A stretch of 64,000 nt of DNA from Rhodobacter sp. (GTDB lineage: Bacteria > Pseudomonadota > Alphaproteobacteria > Rhodobacterales > Rhodobacteraceae). Shown piece by piece: positions 17,532 to 25,394 of the stretch (the stretch's first letter is position 1; every line of letters starts with the position of its first letter). Location: contig JACKKF010000009.1 in NCBI GenBank assembly GCA_020637555.1, positions 1 to 64,000 on the forward strand, in the 5' to 3' direction. Made by a program: the position numbers and the translations under genes. The notes below the pieces were generated by a model, which was not told where the DNA came from, ran no database searches, and saw only the letters and a program-made list of their open reading frames with translations.

Positions 17532-19074
17532 ATGACGAACGGGAACAGACCAATGGCGGCTATGGACAATTCGACCGAGGTTCGCGACGGCGTGGACCGC
17601 GAGACGGTGAACACCGTCCAGTCGATGGCCGGCAAATACAAATACGGCTGGGAAACCGAGATCGAGATGGAGTTCGCGCCCAAGGGCCTGAACGAGGACA
17701 TCGTGCGCCTGATCTCGGAGAAGAACGGCGAACCGCAGTGGATGACCGACTGGCGGCTGGATGCTTTCCGTCGCTGGCAGCAGATGGAACAGCCCGACTG
17801 GGCGATGCTGGACATCCCCGAGATCGACTATCAGGACCAGTATTACTACGCCAAACCCAAGAGCATGGCGGCAAAGCCCAAATCGCTGGACGAGGTCGAC
17901 CCCAAGCTGCTGGCGACCTATGAAAAGCTGGGAATCCCGCTGAAGGAACAGATGATCCTGGCGGGTGTCGAGGGCGCCGAAACCGCGGCACCGCGCAAGG
18001 TCGCGGTCGATGCGGTGTTCGACTCTGTCAGCGTGGGGACCACCTTCAAGGAAGAGCTGAAGAAGGCCGGCGTGATCTTCATGCCGATTTCCGAGGCGAT
18101 CCGCGAATACCCCGATCTGGTGAAGCAGTATCTCGGCTCGGTCGTGCCGGTGACGGACAACTTCTTTGCCACGCTCAACTCGGCGGTGTTTTCCGACGGG
18201 TCGTTCGTCTATGTGCCCAAGGGCGTGAAATGCCCGATGGAGCTGTCCACCTATTTCCGCATCAACGCCGAGAACACCGGCCAGTTCGAACGGACGCTCA
18301 TCATTGCCGACAAGGGCAGCTATGTGAGCTATCTCGAGGGGTGCACCGCCCCCAAGCGCGACACCAACCAGCTGCATGCCGCGGTTGTGGAAATCGTCGT
18401 GCTCGAGGATGCCGAGGTCAAGTATTCGACCGTGCAGAACTGGTATCCCGGCGACGAGGAGGGCCGGGGCGGCATCTACAACTTTGTCACCAAGCGCGCC
18501 GACTGCCGCGAGGACCGCGCCAAGGTGATGTGGACGCAGGTGGAAACCGGCAGCGCGGTGACGTGGAAATACCCGTCCTGCGTGCTGCGCGGCGAGGCGT
18601 CGCAGGGCGAATTCTATTCGATCGCCATCACCAACAACTTCCAGCAGGCCGATACCGGCACCAAGATGATCCATCTGGGCAAGAACACGCGCTCGCGCAT
18701 CGTGTCCAAGGGGATCAGCGCGCGGGCGGGCACAGAACACCTATCGCGGGCAGGTGTCGATGCACCCGCGCGCGACGCATTCGCGCAACTATACCCAATG
18801 CGACAGCCTGCTGATCGGCGACCGCTGCGGCGCCCATACCGTGCCCTACATCGAGGTGCGCAATGCCTCGTCGCGGGTCGAACACGAGGCGACGACATCG
18901 AAGGTGGACGATGACCAGCTCTTCTATTGCCGCCAGCGCGGCATGGGCGAGGAAGAGGCGATCGCCCTGATCGTCAACGGCTTTGCCAAGGAGGTGCTGC
19001 AAGCCTTGCCGATGGAATTCGCGATGGAGGCGCAGGCCCTGGTCGCGATCTCGCTGGAAGGGAGCGTGGGGTGA
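17532..19074 (+). pseudogene. sufB: Fe-S scaffold subunit SufB, split by a +1 frameshift
   Basis: The first frame encodes SufB from its N-terminus to NTRSRIVSKGIS; the second resumes with NTYRGQVSMHPRATHSRNYT and continues through VRNASSRVEHEATTSKVDDD to the end. One extra base lies in the G-rich segment 18717-18731; without it the protein is 513 residues, normal for alphaproteobacterial SufB. SufB is essential for SufBC2D cluster assembly, so this is probably a sequence error. ATG 17532 has GAGGGG upstream; ATG 17553 (MAAMDN) is an alternative that matches typical starts. The end overlaps the next small gene by GTGA. Confidence 0.9.
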
Positions 19075-19271
19075 ACTACGGCGCCTTTTTCAAGGCCGAG
19101 CTGCGCACGCTCTGGGTCTTTTTCGCGGTGTTCATGGTCGTGGGCATCGTGCTGGATCTGCTGGTCTACCGTGTTCCGGTGGCCTGGGGGTCGCGGCTCG
19201 CGGTCGCGTTGCTGGCCTCGGTCGTCTATGCAGCCGTGAATGCCTGGATGAAGATGAGGAAAGCCCGGTGA
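19071..19271 (+). CDS. Small membrane protein in the suf operon
   Basis: A 66-residue protein starting at a GTG that overlaps the sufB stop (GTGA 19071-19074). It has two hydrophobic segments, about residues 14-33 (WVFFAVFMVVGIVLDLLVY) and 42-60, and a basic C-terminus (MKMRKAR). No known domain is recognised. The overlaps on both ends imply co-translation with SufB and the following mini-gene. Function is unknown. Confidence 0.65.
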   Translation: MNYGAFFKAELRTLWVFFAVFMVVGIVLDLLVYRVPVAWGSRLAVALLASVVYAAVNAWMKMRKAR

Positions 19272-19408
19272 GCGAACGCGAGCCCCCTTGTGGTTGCTAT
19301 CCCAGCGTCCCGCGCGACCTGACGCAGGTGCGGGGCGGCGGCTGGTGGCTGGCGCTGCCGCTGGGGTTGATCGTGGCACTGGGCCTCGGCCTCTGGGCAC
19401 TGTCCTGA
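19268..19408 (+). CDS. 46-residue single-span membrane protein in the suf operon
   Basis: It starts at a GTG overlapping the previous stop (GTGA 19268-19271). The N-terminal half is polar with two close cysteines (PPCGCYPSVPRDL), followed by GGGWW and one transmembrane segment (LALPLGLIVALGLGLWAL). No family is recognised. The chain of 4-base overlaps from sufB supports it being translated. Confidence 0.55.
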   Translation: MSEREPPCGCYPSVPRDLTQVRGGGWWLALPLGLIVALGLGLWALS

Positions 19409-19421
19409 CAGGAGATTTGGA

Positions 19422-19736
19422 ATGATCGTCACCACCACCCCCACCATCGAAGGCCGCCCGATCCGCACCTATCACGGCATCGTCACGGGCGAGGCGATCA
19501 TGGGGGCGAATGTCGTGCGCGATTTCTTCGCCTCGGTCACCGATATCGTCGGCGGGCGCTCGGGCGCCTATGAAAGCAAGCTTCAGGATGCGCGCCAGAC
19601 CGCCCTGCGCGAGATGGAGGACCACGCTGCCCGCCTGGGGGCCGATGCGGTCGTGGGCGTCGATCTGGACTATGAGGTCGTGGGCAACTCGATGCTGATG
19701 GTTTCGGCCTCGGGCACCGCCGTGAGTTTTGGCTGA
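19422..19736 (+). CDS. YbjQ family protein (UPF0145)
   Basis: A 104-residue YbjQ-like protein: it opens with IVTTTPTIEGRPI, continues with GIVTGEAIMGANVVRDFFA, and ends with the conserved LGADAVVGVDLDYEVVG...MVSASGTAV. The family forms ring-like oligomers and is annotated as putative heavy-metal-binding; its cell role is unknown. An AGGAGA Shine-Dalgarno precedes the ATG. Its place inside the suf operon suggests, but does not prove, a metal-related role. Confidence 0.85.
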   Translation: MIVTTTPTIEGRPIRTYHGIVTGEAIMGANVVRDFFASVTDIVGGRSGAYESKLQDARQTALREMEDHAARLGADAVVGVDLDYEVVGNSMLMVSASGTAVSFG

Positions 19737-19746
19737 GGAGGCCGCG

Positions 19747-19941
19747 ATGGACTGGAAATGGCTGCTCACCGCCAGCGAACCGCGCCCGCGCTATGTACTG
19801 CTGGTGGTGATCGGTGTCGTGTTGATGATGACGCTGACCTATCCGATCTGGCAGCCGGGCGGGCGGGGCATGGCGGTGTTCGTCGCGGTGGCCTCGGTGA
19901 TCCTCAGCCATCTGTCCGCGAAATTCGTGATGCGCCGTTGA
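19747..19941 (+). CDS. Small two-span membrane protein
   Basis: A 64-residue protein with two transmembrane segments (about 18-35 and 42-60) and a short basic end. The ATG is preceded by GAGGAGG within the end of the YbjQ gene. The frame is open a little further upstream, but that would overlap ybjQ without a ribosome site. No domain is recognised. Confidence 0.6.
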   Translation: MDWKWLLTASEPRPRYVLLVVIGVVLMMTLTYPIWQPGGRGMAVFVAVASVILSHLSAKFVMRR

Positions 19942-19945
19942 TCCC

Positions 19946-20728
19946 ATGATCCAGACACAGACAGACCGGGGTGTGCCCGTCATCCGGCCCGAGCCGATGA
20001 CCGACCGCCTGGCCGCCTGGAAAGGCGGCGCACCGCTTAGGCTGGCGCCGATGGAGGTGGTGCACGCCACCATCCGGCGCCGTCCGGTGGCCTTCTGTCT
20101 GAACATGGCCGATGACCCGATCCAGAACGCGCATCGTCAGGGTCGCTTCTACGAGGCGCAGGATCTGGCGCGGCTCGCCACGCATGTGCCGCCGGGGGCG
20201 ACGATCCTCGATATCGGGGCGAATGTCGGCAACCACGCGCTTTATCTGGCCATGTTCACCGGCGCGCAACGGGTGGTGGTGGTCGAACCCAATCCCCTGG
20301 CGCTGGAACCCCTGGTCGCCAATGTGCTGGCCAACCGGATGCAGGGGCTGATCGACCTGGATCACCTGGGCTTCGGCCTGGGGGACGCCGACAGCGCCGG
20401 CTGGGGCATGAAGAAGCACGACCGCAATCTGGGCGCGACCAGGATGTTCGCGGGCGCCGGCGATCTGGTGGTGCGCAAGGGCGATCATGCCTTTCCCGAT
20501 CTGACGCCGGCCATCGTGAAGATCGATGTCGAGGGCATGGAACTGCCCGTGCTGCGCGGGCTGCAGGCGCTGATCGCCCGCGCCCGGCCGGTGATCTTCA
20601 TCGAGGTGCACATCGACAACGCCGATGCCTTTGCCCGCTGGGCCGACCAGAACCGCTATGACACCGAAATCCTGAGCCGCGAGGCGAAGACGACGAACAC
20701 CCTGCTGATCCCGCAGGACCGGAAGTGA
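19946..20728 (+). CDS. FkbM family methyltransferase
   Basis: A 260-residue SAM-dependent methyltransferase of the FkbM family. Motif I is ILDIGANVGNHALYLAMF, the following acidic strand is VVVVEPNP, and IVKIDVEGMELPVLRGL is the FkbM signature. There is no signal peptide. FkbM proteins O-methylate sugars or small molecules; none is known to act in Fe-S assembly. It sits four bases after the preceding small gene, and its stop abuts sufC, so it is co-transcribed with the suf genes. The substrate is unknown. Confidence 0.88.
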   Translation: MIQTQTDRGVPVIRPEPMTDRLAAWKGGAPLRLAPMEVVHATIRRRPVAFCLNMADDPIQNAHRQGRFYEAQDLARLATHVPPGATILDIGANVGNHALYLAMFTGAQRVVVVEPNPLALEPLVANVLANRMQGLIDLDHLGFGLGDADSAGWGMKKHDRNLGATRMFAGAGDLVVRKGDHAFPDLTPAIVKIDVEGMELPVLRGLQALIARARPVIFIEVHIDNADAFARWADQNRYDTEILSREAKTTNTLLIPQDRK

Positions 20729-20739
20729 AAGAGGACATG

Positions 20740-21498
20740 ATGCTGGAAATCAACAACCTGCACGTCAAGCTGGAAGACGAGGACAAGCAGATCCTCAAGG
20801 GTCTGACGCTGAGCGTCGAGGCCGGGTCTGTGCACGCGATCATGGGGCCCAACGGTTCAGGCAAGTCGACGCTGAGCTATGTCCTGTCGGGCCGCGACGG
20901 GTATCAGGTGACCGACGGCACCGCCACCCTGGACGGCGAGGACCTGCTGTCGATGGAACCCGAGGACCGCGCTGCCGCCGGCCTGTTCCTGGCATTCCAG
21001 TATCCGGTCGAGATCCCGGGTGTCGGCAACATGACGTTCCTGCGCACCGCGCTGAATGCCCAGCGCAAGGCGCGCGGCGAACCCGAGGTCAGCGCCGGCG
21101 ATTTCCTGAAGCTGGTCCGCGCCAAGGCCAGGGATCTGAAGATCGACGCCGACATGCTGAAGCGCCCGGTCAACGTGGGGTTTTCGGGCGGTGAGAAGAA
21201 GCGCAACGAAATCCTGCAGATGGCGATGCTGCAACCGCGCATGTGCATCCTGGACGAGACCGACTCGGGCCTTGATGTGGATGCGATGAAGCTGGTGTCC
21301 GACGGCGTGAACGCGCTGCGCGACGCCGGCCGGGCGTTCCTGGTCATCACCCACTATCAGCGGCTGCTGGACCATATCAGACCCGATGTCGTGCACATCA
21401 TGGCCGCGGGCCGCATCGTCAAGACCGGCGGGCCCGATCTGGCGCTCGAGGTGGAACAGAACGGCTATGCCGACATCCTGGCCGAGGTGGGCGCATGA
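20740..21498 (+). CDS. sufC: Fe-S assembly ATPase SufC
   Basis: A 252-residue ABC-type ATPase of the SufBC2D scaffold. Walker A is MGPNGSGKST at about 35-44, the signature is GFSGGEKKRNEIL, Walker B is CILDETDSGLD, and the switch His is in ITHYQR. The start ATG 20740 is chosen because GAGG at 20731-20734 is five bases away; ATG 20737 and a GTG at 20725 overlapping the previous stop are alternatives. It overlaps sufD by four bases. Confidence 0.96.
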   Translation: MLEINNLHVKLEDEDKQILKGLTLSVEAGSVHAIMGPNGSGKSTLSYVLSGRDGYQVTDGTATLDGEDLLSMEPEDRAAAGLFLAFQYPVEIPGVGNMTFLRTALNAQRKARGEPEVSAGDFLKLVRAKARDLKIDADMLKRPVNVGFSGGEKKRNEILQMAMLQPRMCILDETDSGLDVDAMKLVSDGVNALRDAGRAFLVITHYQRLLDHIRPDVVHIMAAGRIVKTGGPDLALEVEQNGYADILAEVGA

Positions 21499-22799
21499 AC
21501 GCGCACAGCCCCCGGGCGCAGCGACTGGCCGCGCGCCGTGCGGCGACGCAGGCACGCATCGACACGCTGTCGCCGCCCGCCGCCCCCGCCTGGGCCGCCC
21601 CCTTGCGGGCTGCCGCCTTTGCGCGGCTGGCCGACATGGGCTTGCCCGAAAAGCGCGATGAATACTGGCGCTATACCGATCCGGCCCGGCTGACCGCCGC
21701 GTCGCCGCCCGAAGCCGACGTGTTCCGCGTCACCGACGAGCCGGCGATGTATGAGGGTGTCGATCGGTTGAAGCTGGTCTTTACCGATGGCGTCTTTGAC
21801 GCCGATGCCTCGGATCCGGTGGCGGGCGAGGGGATCGAGATCTCGCGCCTGGCCGAGGCCGCCGAAACCCCCTGGTCCCGCGACCTCTACGGCGCGCTCG
21901 AGGCGCGCGCGCAGGCGCCCGTGCCCCGCCCGATGGCGGCGCTGAACACCGCGATGGCCACGGACGGCGTGCTGATCCGGGTGACGGGTGTGGTCAGCCG
22001 CCCGGTTTCGGTGATTTATCGGCGGACCGATCCCGCGGCCGAGGCGACGCTGCACCATCTGCTGCGGCTCGAGGAGGGCGCGGAACTGACGCTGCTGGAA
22101 AACGGTCCGGTCGCCGCGCGGTCCTCGATCGTGATCGAGGCCGATCTGGCCGACAGGGCGGTCCTGCATCACATCCGCACCATGGGCCGCGACCATCAGC
22201 GCATCGCCGTGACCCATCTGTTCGCACGCCTTGGCGCGGATGCCCGGCTGAAAAGCTTCACCTTGTCGATGAACGGCGCGCTGGTTCGCAACGAGGCGAT
22301 GCTGTGGCTGGACGGCAAGGGCGGCGTCGCGCATGTCGCCGGGGCCGCGCTGGGGGACGGCGCCTTTCATCACGACGACACCGTTTTCATCGCCCATCGC
22401 GCCCCGGGCTGCGAAAGCCGTCAGGTGTTCAAGAAGGTGCTGCGCACCAACGCGATCGGCGTGTTCCAGGGCAAGATCCTGGTCGAACGCGCGGCCCAGC
22501 TGACCGATGGCTACCAGATCAGCCAGTCGCTGCTGCTGGACGAACGCAGCCAGTTCCTCGCCAAGCCCGAGCTGGAAATCTACGCCGACGACGTGAAATG
22601 CTCGCACGGGTCGACCTCGGGCGAGATCGACGCCGATCACCTGTTCTATCTGCGCGCCCGCGGTGTCCCCGAGGACGAGGCCAAGCTGTTGCTGGTTCTG
22701 GCCTTTCTCGCCGAGGCCCTGGACGAGATCGAGCGGGGCGAACTGGTCGAGGACATGCAGCAACGGCTGCGCGGCTGGCTGGAACGGCACAGCCACTGA
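21495..22799 (+). CDS. sufD: Fe-S scaffold subunit SufD
   Basis: A 434-residue SufB/SufD-fold protein and partner of SufB and SufC. The N-terminal helical region (EKRDEYWRYTDPARL) precedes the beta-helix; the C-terminal core has NAIGVFQGKILV and VKCSHGSTSGEIDADHLFYL, the SufD-family signature. SufD is needed for iron entry and ATPase-driven conformational change in the scaffold. The ATG overlaps the sufC stop (ATGA). Confidence 0.95.
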   Translation: MNAHSPRAQRLAARRAATQARIDTLSPPAAPAWAAPLRAAAFARLADMGLPEKRDEYWRYTDPARLTAASPPEADVFRVTDEPAMYEGVDRLKLVFTDGVFDADASDPVAGEGIEISRLAEAAETPWSRDLYGALEARAQAPVPRPMAALNTAMATDGVLIRVTGVVSRPVSVIYRRTDPAAEATLHHLLRLEEGAELTLLENGPVAARSSIVIEADLADRAVLHHIRTMGRDHQRIAVTHLFARLGADARLKSFTLSMNGALVRNEAMLWLDGKGGVAHVAGAALGDGAFHHDDTVFIAHRAPGCESRQVFKKVLRTNAIGVFQGKILVERAAQLTDGYQISQSLLLDERSQFLAKPELEIYADDVKCSHGSTSGEIDADHLFYLRARGVPEDEAKLLLVLAFLAEALDEIERGELVEDMQQRLRGWLERHSH

Positions 22800-22817
22800 C
22801 GGCGCCGAGAGGTTCAC

Positions 22818-23312
22818 ATGGCGGTTTCCACCGATATCCTGCGCAGTTTCCGCGCCCCCCGCAGGGTTGTGCGGGGCCTTCTTGGCGACCGACGCGAGGC
22901 GCGCATCCTGGTCTATCTGATGGCCGCCTGCGCGTTGATCTTCATCGCGCAATGGCCCCGGCTGGCGCGCGAGGCCCATCTGTCCGACGCGGTGCCGCTG
23001 GATGCGTTGATGTCCGGCGCCCTGTTCGCCTGGCTGTTTGTCGCGCCGCTGGCCTTTTACGCGCTGGGCGGGGTGCTGACCCTGGTTCTGAAACTCGTCC
23101 GCGGCCAGGTCGAGCCCTTCGCGGTGCGTCTCGCGCTGTTCTGGGCGCTGCTGGTCGCCAGCATTCCCGCATTGCTCTATGGCCTGGTGGTCGGTTTCAT
23201 CGGACCGGGGATCGAAGCCACGCTGACCGGCGGGCTGGTGATCGTGACCTTCGTGGGCATTCTTGTCGCAGGGCTGCGCGTTGCGCTTGAAGCGCCGCGC
23301 GCGGACGCATAG
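22818..23312 (+). CDS. Yip1-like integral membrane protein (first copy)
   Basis: A 164-residue protein with four or five hydrophobic segments (for example LVYLMAACALIFIAQW, LFVAPLAFYALGGVLTLVL, FWALLVASIPALLYGLVV and LVIVTFVGILVAGL). The layout resembles the YIP1 domain family. It lies 18 bases after sufD and 9 bases before a second, longer Yip1-like gene. No enzymatic motif is seen. Placement in the suf operon appears typical of the group (recollection), but the role is unknown. Confidence 0.7.
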   Translation: MAVSTDILRSFRAPRRVVRGLLGDRREARILVYLMAACALIFIAQWPRLAREAHLSDAVPLDALMSGALFAWLFVAPLAFYALGGVLTLVLKLVRGQVEPFAVRLALFWALLVASIPALLYGLVVGFIGPGIEATLTGGLVIVTFVGILVAGLRVALEAPRADA

Positions 23313-23321
23313 GGATCGGGC

Positions 23322-23891
23322 ATGACCGCGATACCCGCTCTCGTTCGACTGGCGCTGACCGATCCCGTGCAGGGCGGTCGGGCAATTCTGGCCCTGAATC
23401 CGCCCCTGCCGGTGCGCTGGATGCTGCTGGCCGCCGCGATCCTGGTCTCCGTGATCGGCGTCTACCTGCTGCCCGCCCTGCTGGGCCAGGCCGAGGATCT
23501 GCCCTCGCCCTTCCTGTTCACCGCGGCGCAGATTGCGTTGAACGTCGTCGTTGTCGCCCTGATCACCCATGTCGGCCGGCTGTTCGGCGGCCGTGGCCAG
23601 TTTCACGATGCGCTGTGGCTGGTCGGCTGGATGCAGGCGATCACCGCGCTGCTGCTGGCGCTGCAGATCGTGGTTCTGGTCGCGCTGCCGGTGTTGAACA
23701 TGCCGGTCTTCATCGCCTCGGTTGCGATATCGCTGTGGCTTCTGGTCGGGTTCATCTGCGCGCTGCACGGGTTCAAATCGCGGATCATGGTGCTGACGGC
23801 CGGGGTGATGGTCTTTCTGATGGCCAGCTATGTGATTTCCCTGGTGCTGCTGGCGCTGGGCTATGAACCCGCGGGGTTGAGTAATGTTTGA
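23322..23891 (+). CDS. Yip1 family integral membrane protein (second copy)
   Basis: A 189-residue membrane protein with five or six hydrophobic helices and the YIP1-type central segment GRGQFHDALWLVGWMQ. The preceding gene appears to be a divergent relative. Its last eight bases overlap the start of sufS, so its translation is probably coupled to SufS production. Function is unknown. Confidence 0.75.
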   Translation: MTAIPALVRLALTDPVQGGRAILALNPPLPVRWMLLAAAILVSVIGVYLLPALLGQAEDLPSPFLFTAAQIALNVVVVALITHVGRLFGGRGQFHDALWLVGWMQAITALLLALQIVVLVALPVLNMPVFIASVAISLWLLVGFICALHGFKSRIMVLTAGVMVFLMASYVISLVLLALGYEPAGLSNV

Positions 23892-25104
23892 CGTTCAGGC
23901 GGTGCGCCGCGATTTCCCCATCCTGTCCCGGCAAATCAATGGCAAGCCATTGGTTTATCTTGATAATGGGGCTTCGGCGCAAAAGCCGCAGGCAGTCATC
24001 GACGCGGTGACGCAGGCCTATTCGATGGAATACGCGAATGTTCATCGCGGGCTGCACACCCTGTCCAATCTGGCGACCGATCGCTACGAGGCGGTGCGGG
24101 GAATTGTCAGACGTTTTCTCGGTGCCGCCCATGAGGACGAGATCCTCTTCACCTCGGGCGCGACCGAGGGGATCAATCTGATCTCGTATGGCTGGGCGGC
24201 CCCCCGGATGCAGGCCGGGGACGAGATCGTCTTGTCGGTGATGGAACATCACGCCAACATCGTGCCCTGGCATTTCCTGCGCGAACGCCAGGGCGTGCGG
24301 TTGGTCTGGGTCGAACCCGAAGCGGACGGTTCGCTCGATCCGCAGCGGGTGCTGGACGCGATCACGCCCCGCACGCGCCTGGTCGCGGTGACGCATATGT
24401 CGAACGTGCTGGGCACCGTGGTGGACATCCGGACCATCGTCGATGGCGCCCATGCGCGCGGGGTGCCGGTGCTGGCCGACGGGTCGCAGGCCGCAGTCCA
24501 CATGCCCGTCGATGTCCAGGCGCTGGGGGTCGATTTCTACCCGATCACCGGGCACAAACTGTATGGCCCCTCGGGTTCGGGGGCGATCTATGTCCGCCGC
24601 GAGCGTCAGGCCGAGATGCGCCCCTTCATCGGCGGCGGCGACATGATCCGCGAGGTCACGCGCGACGATGTGATCTACAACGATCCCCCCCACAAGTTCG
24701 AGGCGGGAACCCCTGGAATCGTTCAGCAAATTGGCCTCGGGGTGGCGCTGGAGTATCTGCAGGCGCTGGGGATGGACGCGATTGCCGCGCATGAGCGCAC
24801 GCTGGCCTCCTATGCGCGCGAGCGGCTCAAGGGGCTGAACTGGCTGACCGTTCAGGGCGATGCCCCCGGCAAGGGCGCGATCTTCAGCTTCACCATGAAC
24901 AACGGCGCGCATCCTCATGACATGTCGACGATTCTCGACAAGAAGGGGGTGGCTGTCCGGGCTGGACAGCACTGCACCGGCCCCTTGATGGATCACCTCG
25001 GCATTCATGCGTCCTGCCGCGCGTCTTTCGCGCTCTACAACACCGAGGCCGAGGTCGACGCCCTGATCGACGCGCTGGAATTTTGCCACCAGCTCTTTGG
25101 CTAG
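23884..25104 (+). CDS. sufS: Cysteine desulfurase SufS (group II)
   Basis: A 406-residue SufS with the PLP Lys225 in ITGHKLYGPSG and the persulfide Cys364 in RAGQHCTGPLMDHLG, the short-loop group II arrangement. These enzymes normally need a sulfur acceptor such as SufE or SufU; neither is in the window. It is the last gene of the isc-suf operon here. sufT and sufA, which I would expect next in Rhodobacterales, are absent; a tRNA gene follows. Confidence 0.95.
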   Translation: MFDVQAVRRDFPILSRQINGKPLVYLDNGASAQKPQAVIDAVTQAYSMEYANVHRGLHTLSNLATDRYEAVRGIVRRFLGAAHEDEILFTSGATEGINLISYGWAAPRMQAGDEIVLSVMEHHANIVPWHFLRERQGVRLVWVEPEADGSLDPQRVLDAITPRTRLVAVTHMSNVLGTVVDIRTIVDGAHARGVPVLADGSQAAVHMPVDVQALGVDFYPITGHKLYGPSGSGAIYVRRERQAEMRPFIGGGDMIREVTRDDVIYNDPPHKFEAGTPGIVQQIGLGVALEYLQALGMDAIAAHERTLASYARERLKGLNWLTVQGDAPGKGAIFSFTMNNGAHPHDMSTILDKKGVAVRAGQHCTGPLMDHLGIHASCRASFALYNTEAEVDALIDALEFCHQLFG

Positions 25105-25157
25105 GTGGTTTTGCCCGTTGCAGCCCCGCCTTGCGGCCGCTATAGACGGGGCACGCC

Positions 25158-25234
25158 GCACCCATAGCTCAGCTGGATAGAGCGTTGCCCTCCGAAGGCA
25201 AAGGTCAGAGGTTCGAATCCTCTTGGGTGCGCCA
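25158..25234 (+). tRNA. tRNA-Arg (anticodon CCG)
   Basis: A 77-base cloverleaf. The acceptor arms GCACCCA (25158-25164) and TGGGTGC (25224-25230) pair. The anticodon stem TTGCC/GGCAA encloses the loop CTCCGAA with anticodon CCG at 25192-25194, which reads CGG. The T loop GGTTCGAATCC is standard, and CCA is encoded at 25232-25234. Confidence 0.97.
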
Positions 25235-25236
25235 TT

Positions 25237-25268
25237 TCCCCGATCCGTGACTATCCCCGATCCGTGAC
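25237..25268. repeat. Two tandem copies of a 15-base sequence after tRNA-Arg
   Basis: TCCCCGATCCGTGAC occurs at 25237-25251 and again at 25254-25268, a 17-base period with a two-base spacer. It begins three bases after the tRNA CCA end. No integrase or att-like duplication of the tRNA 3' end was found, so it is recorded only as a short tandem duplication. Confidence 0.7.
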
Positions 25269-25394
25269 ATGGGGGCCGCATCGCCGGCCGGACCCGCGCA
25301 TGCGGCGCCGATCCGCCTGACGGCGCCCCCCTGCATTGCGCCGCGCCCCCGGTCGTGACACGCTGGACGCGAGTCATGCGTGCGCGGGGGGCCT

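Noticed and set aside
17514..19074. Programmed ribosomal frameshifting in sufB
   Set aside because: No conserved slippery heptamer or stimulatory structure is evident, and two nearby genes show the same single extra base in G-rich runs, pointing to sequence error.
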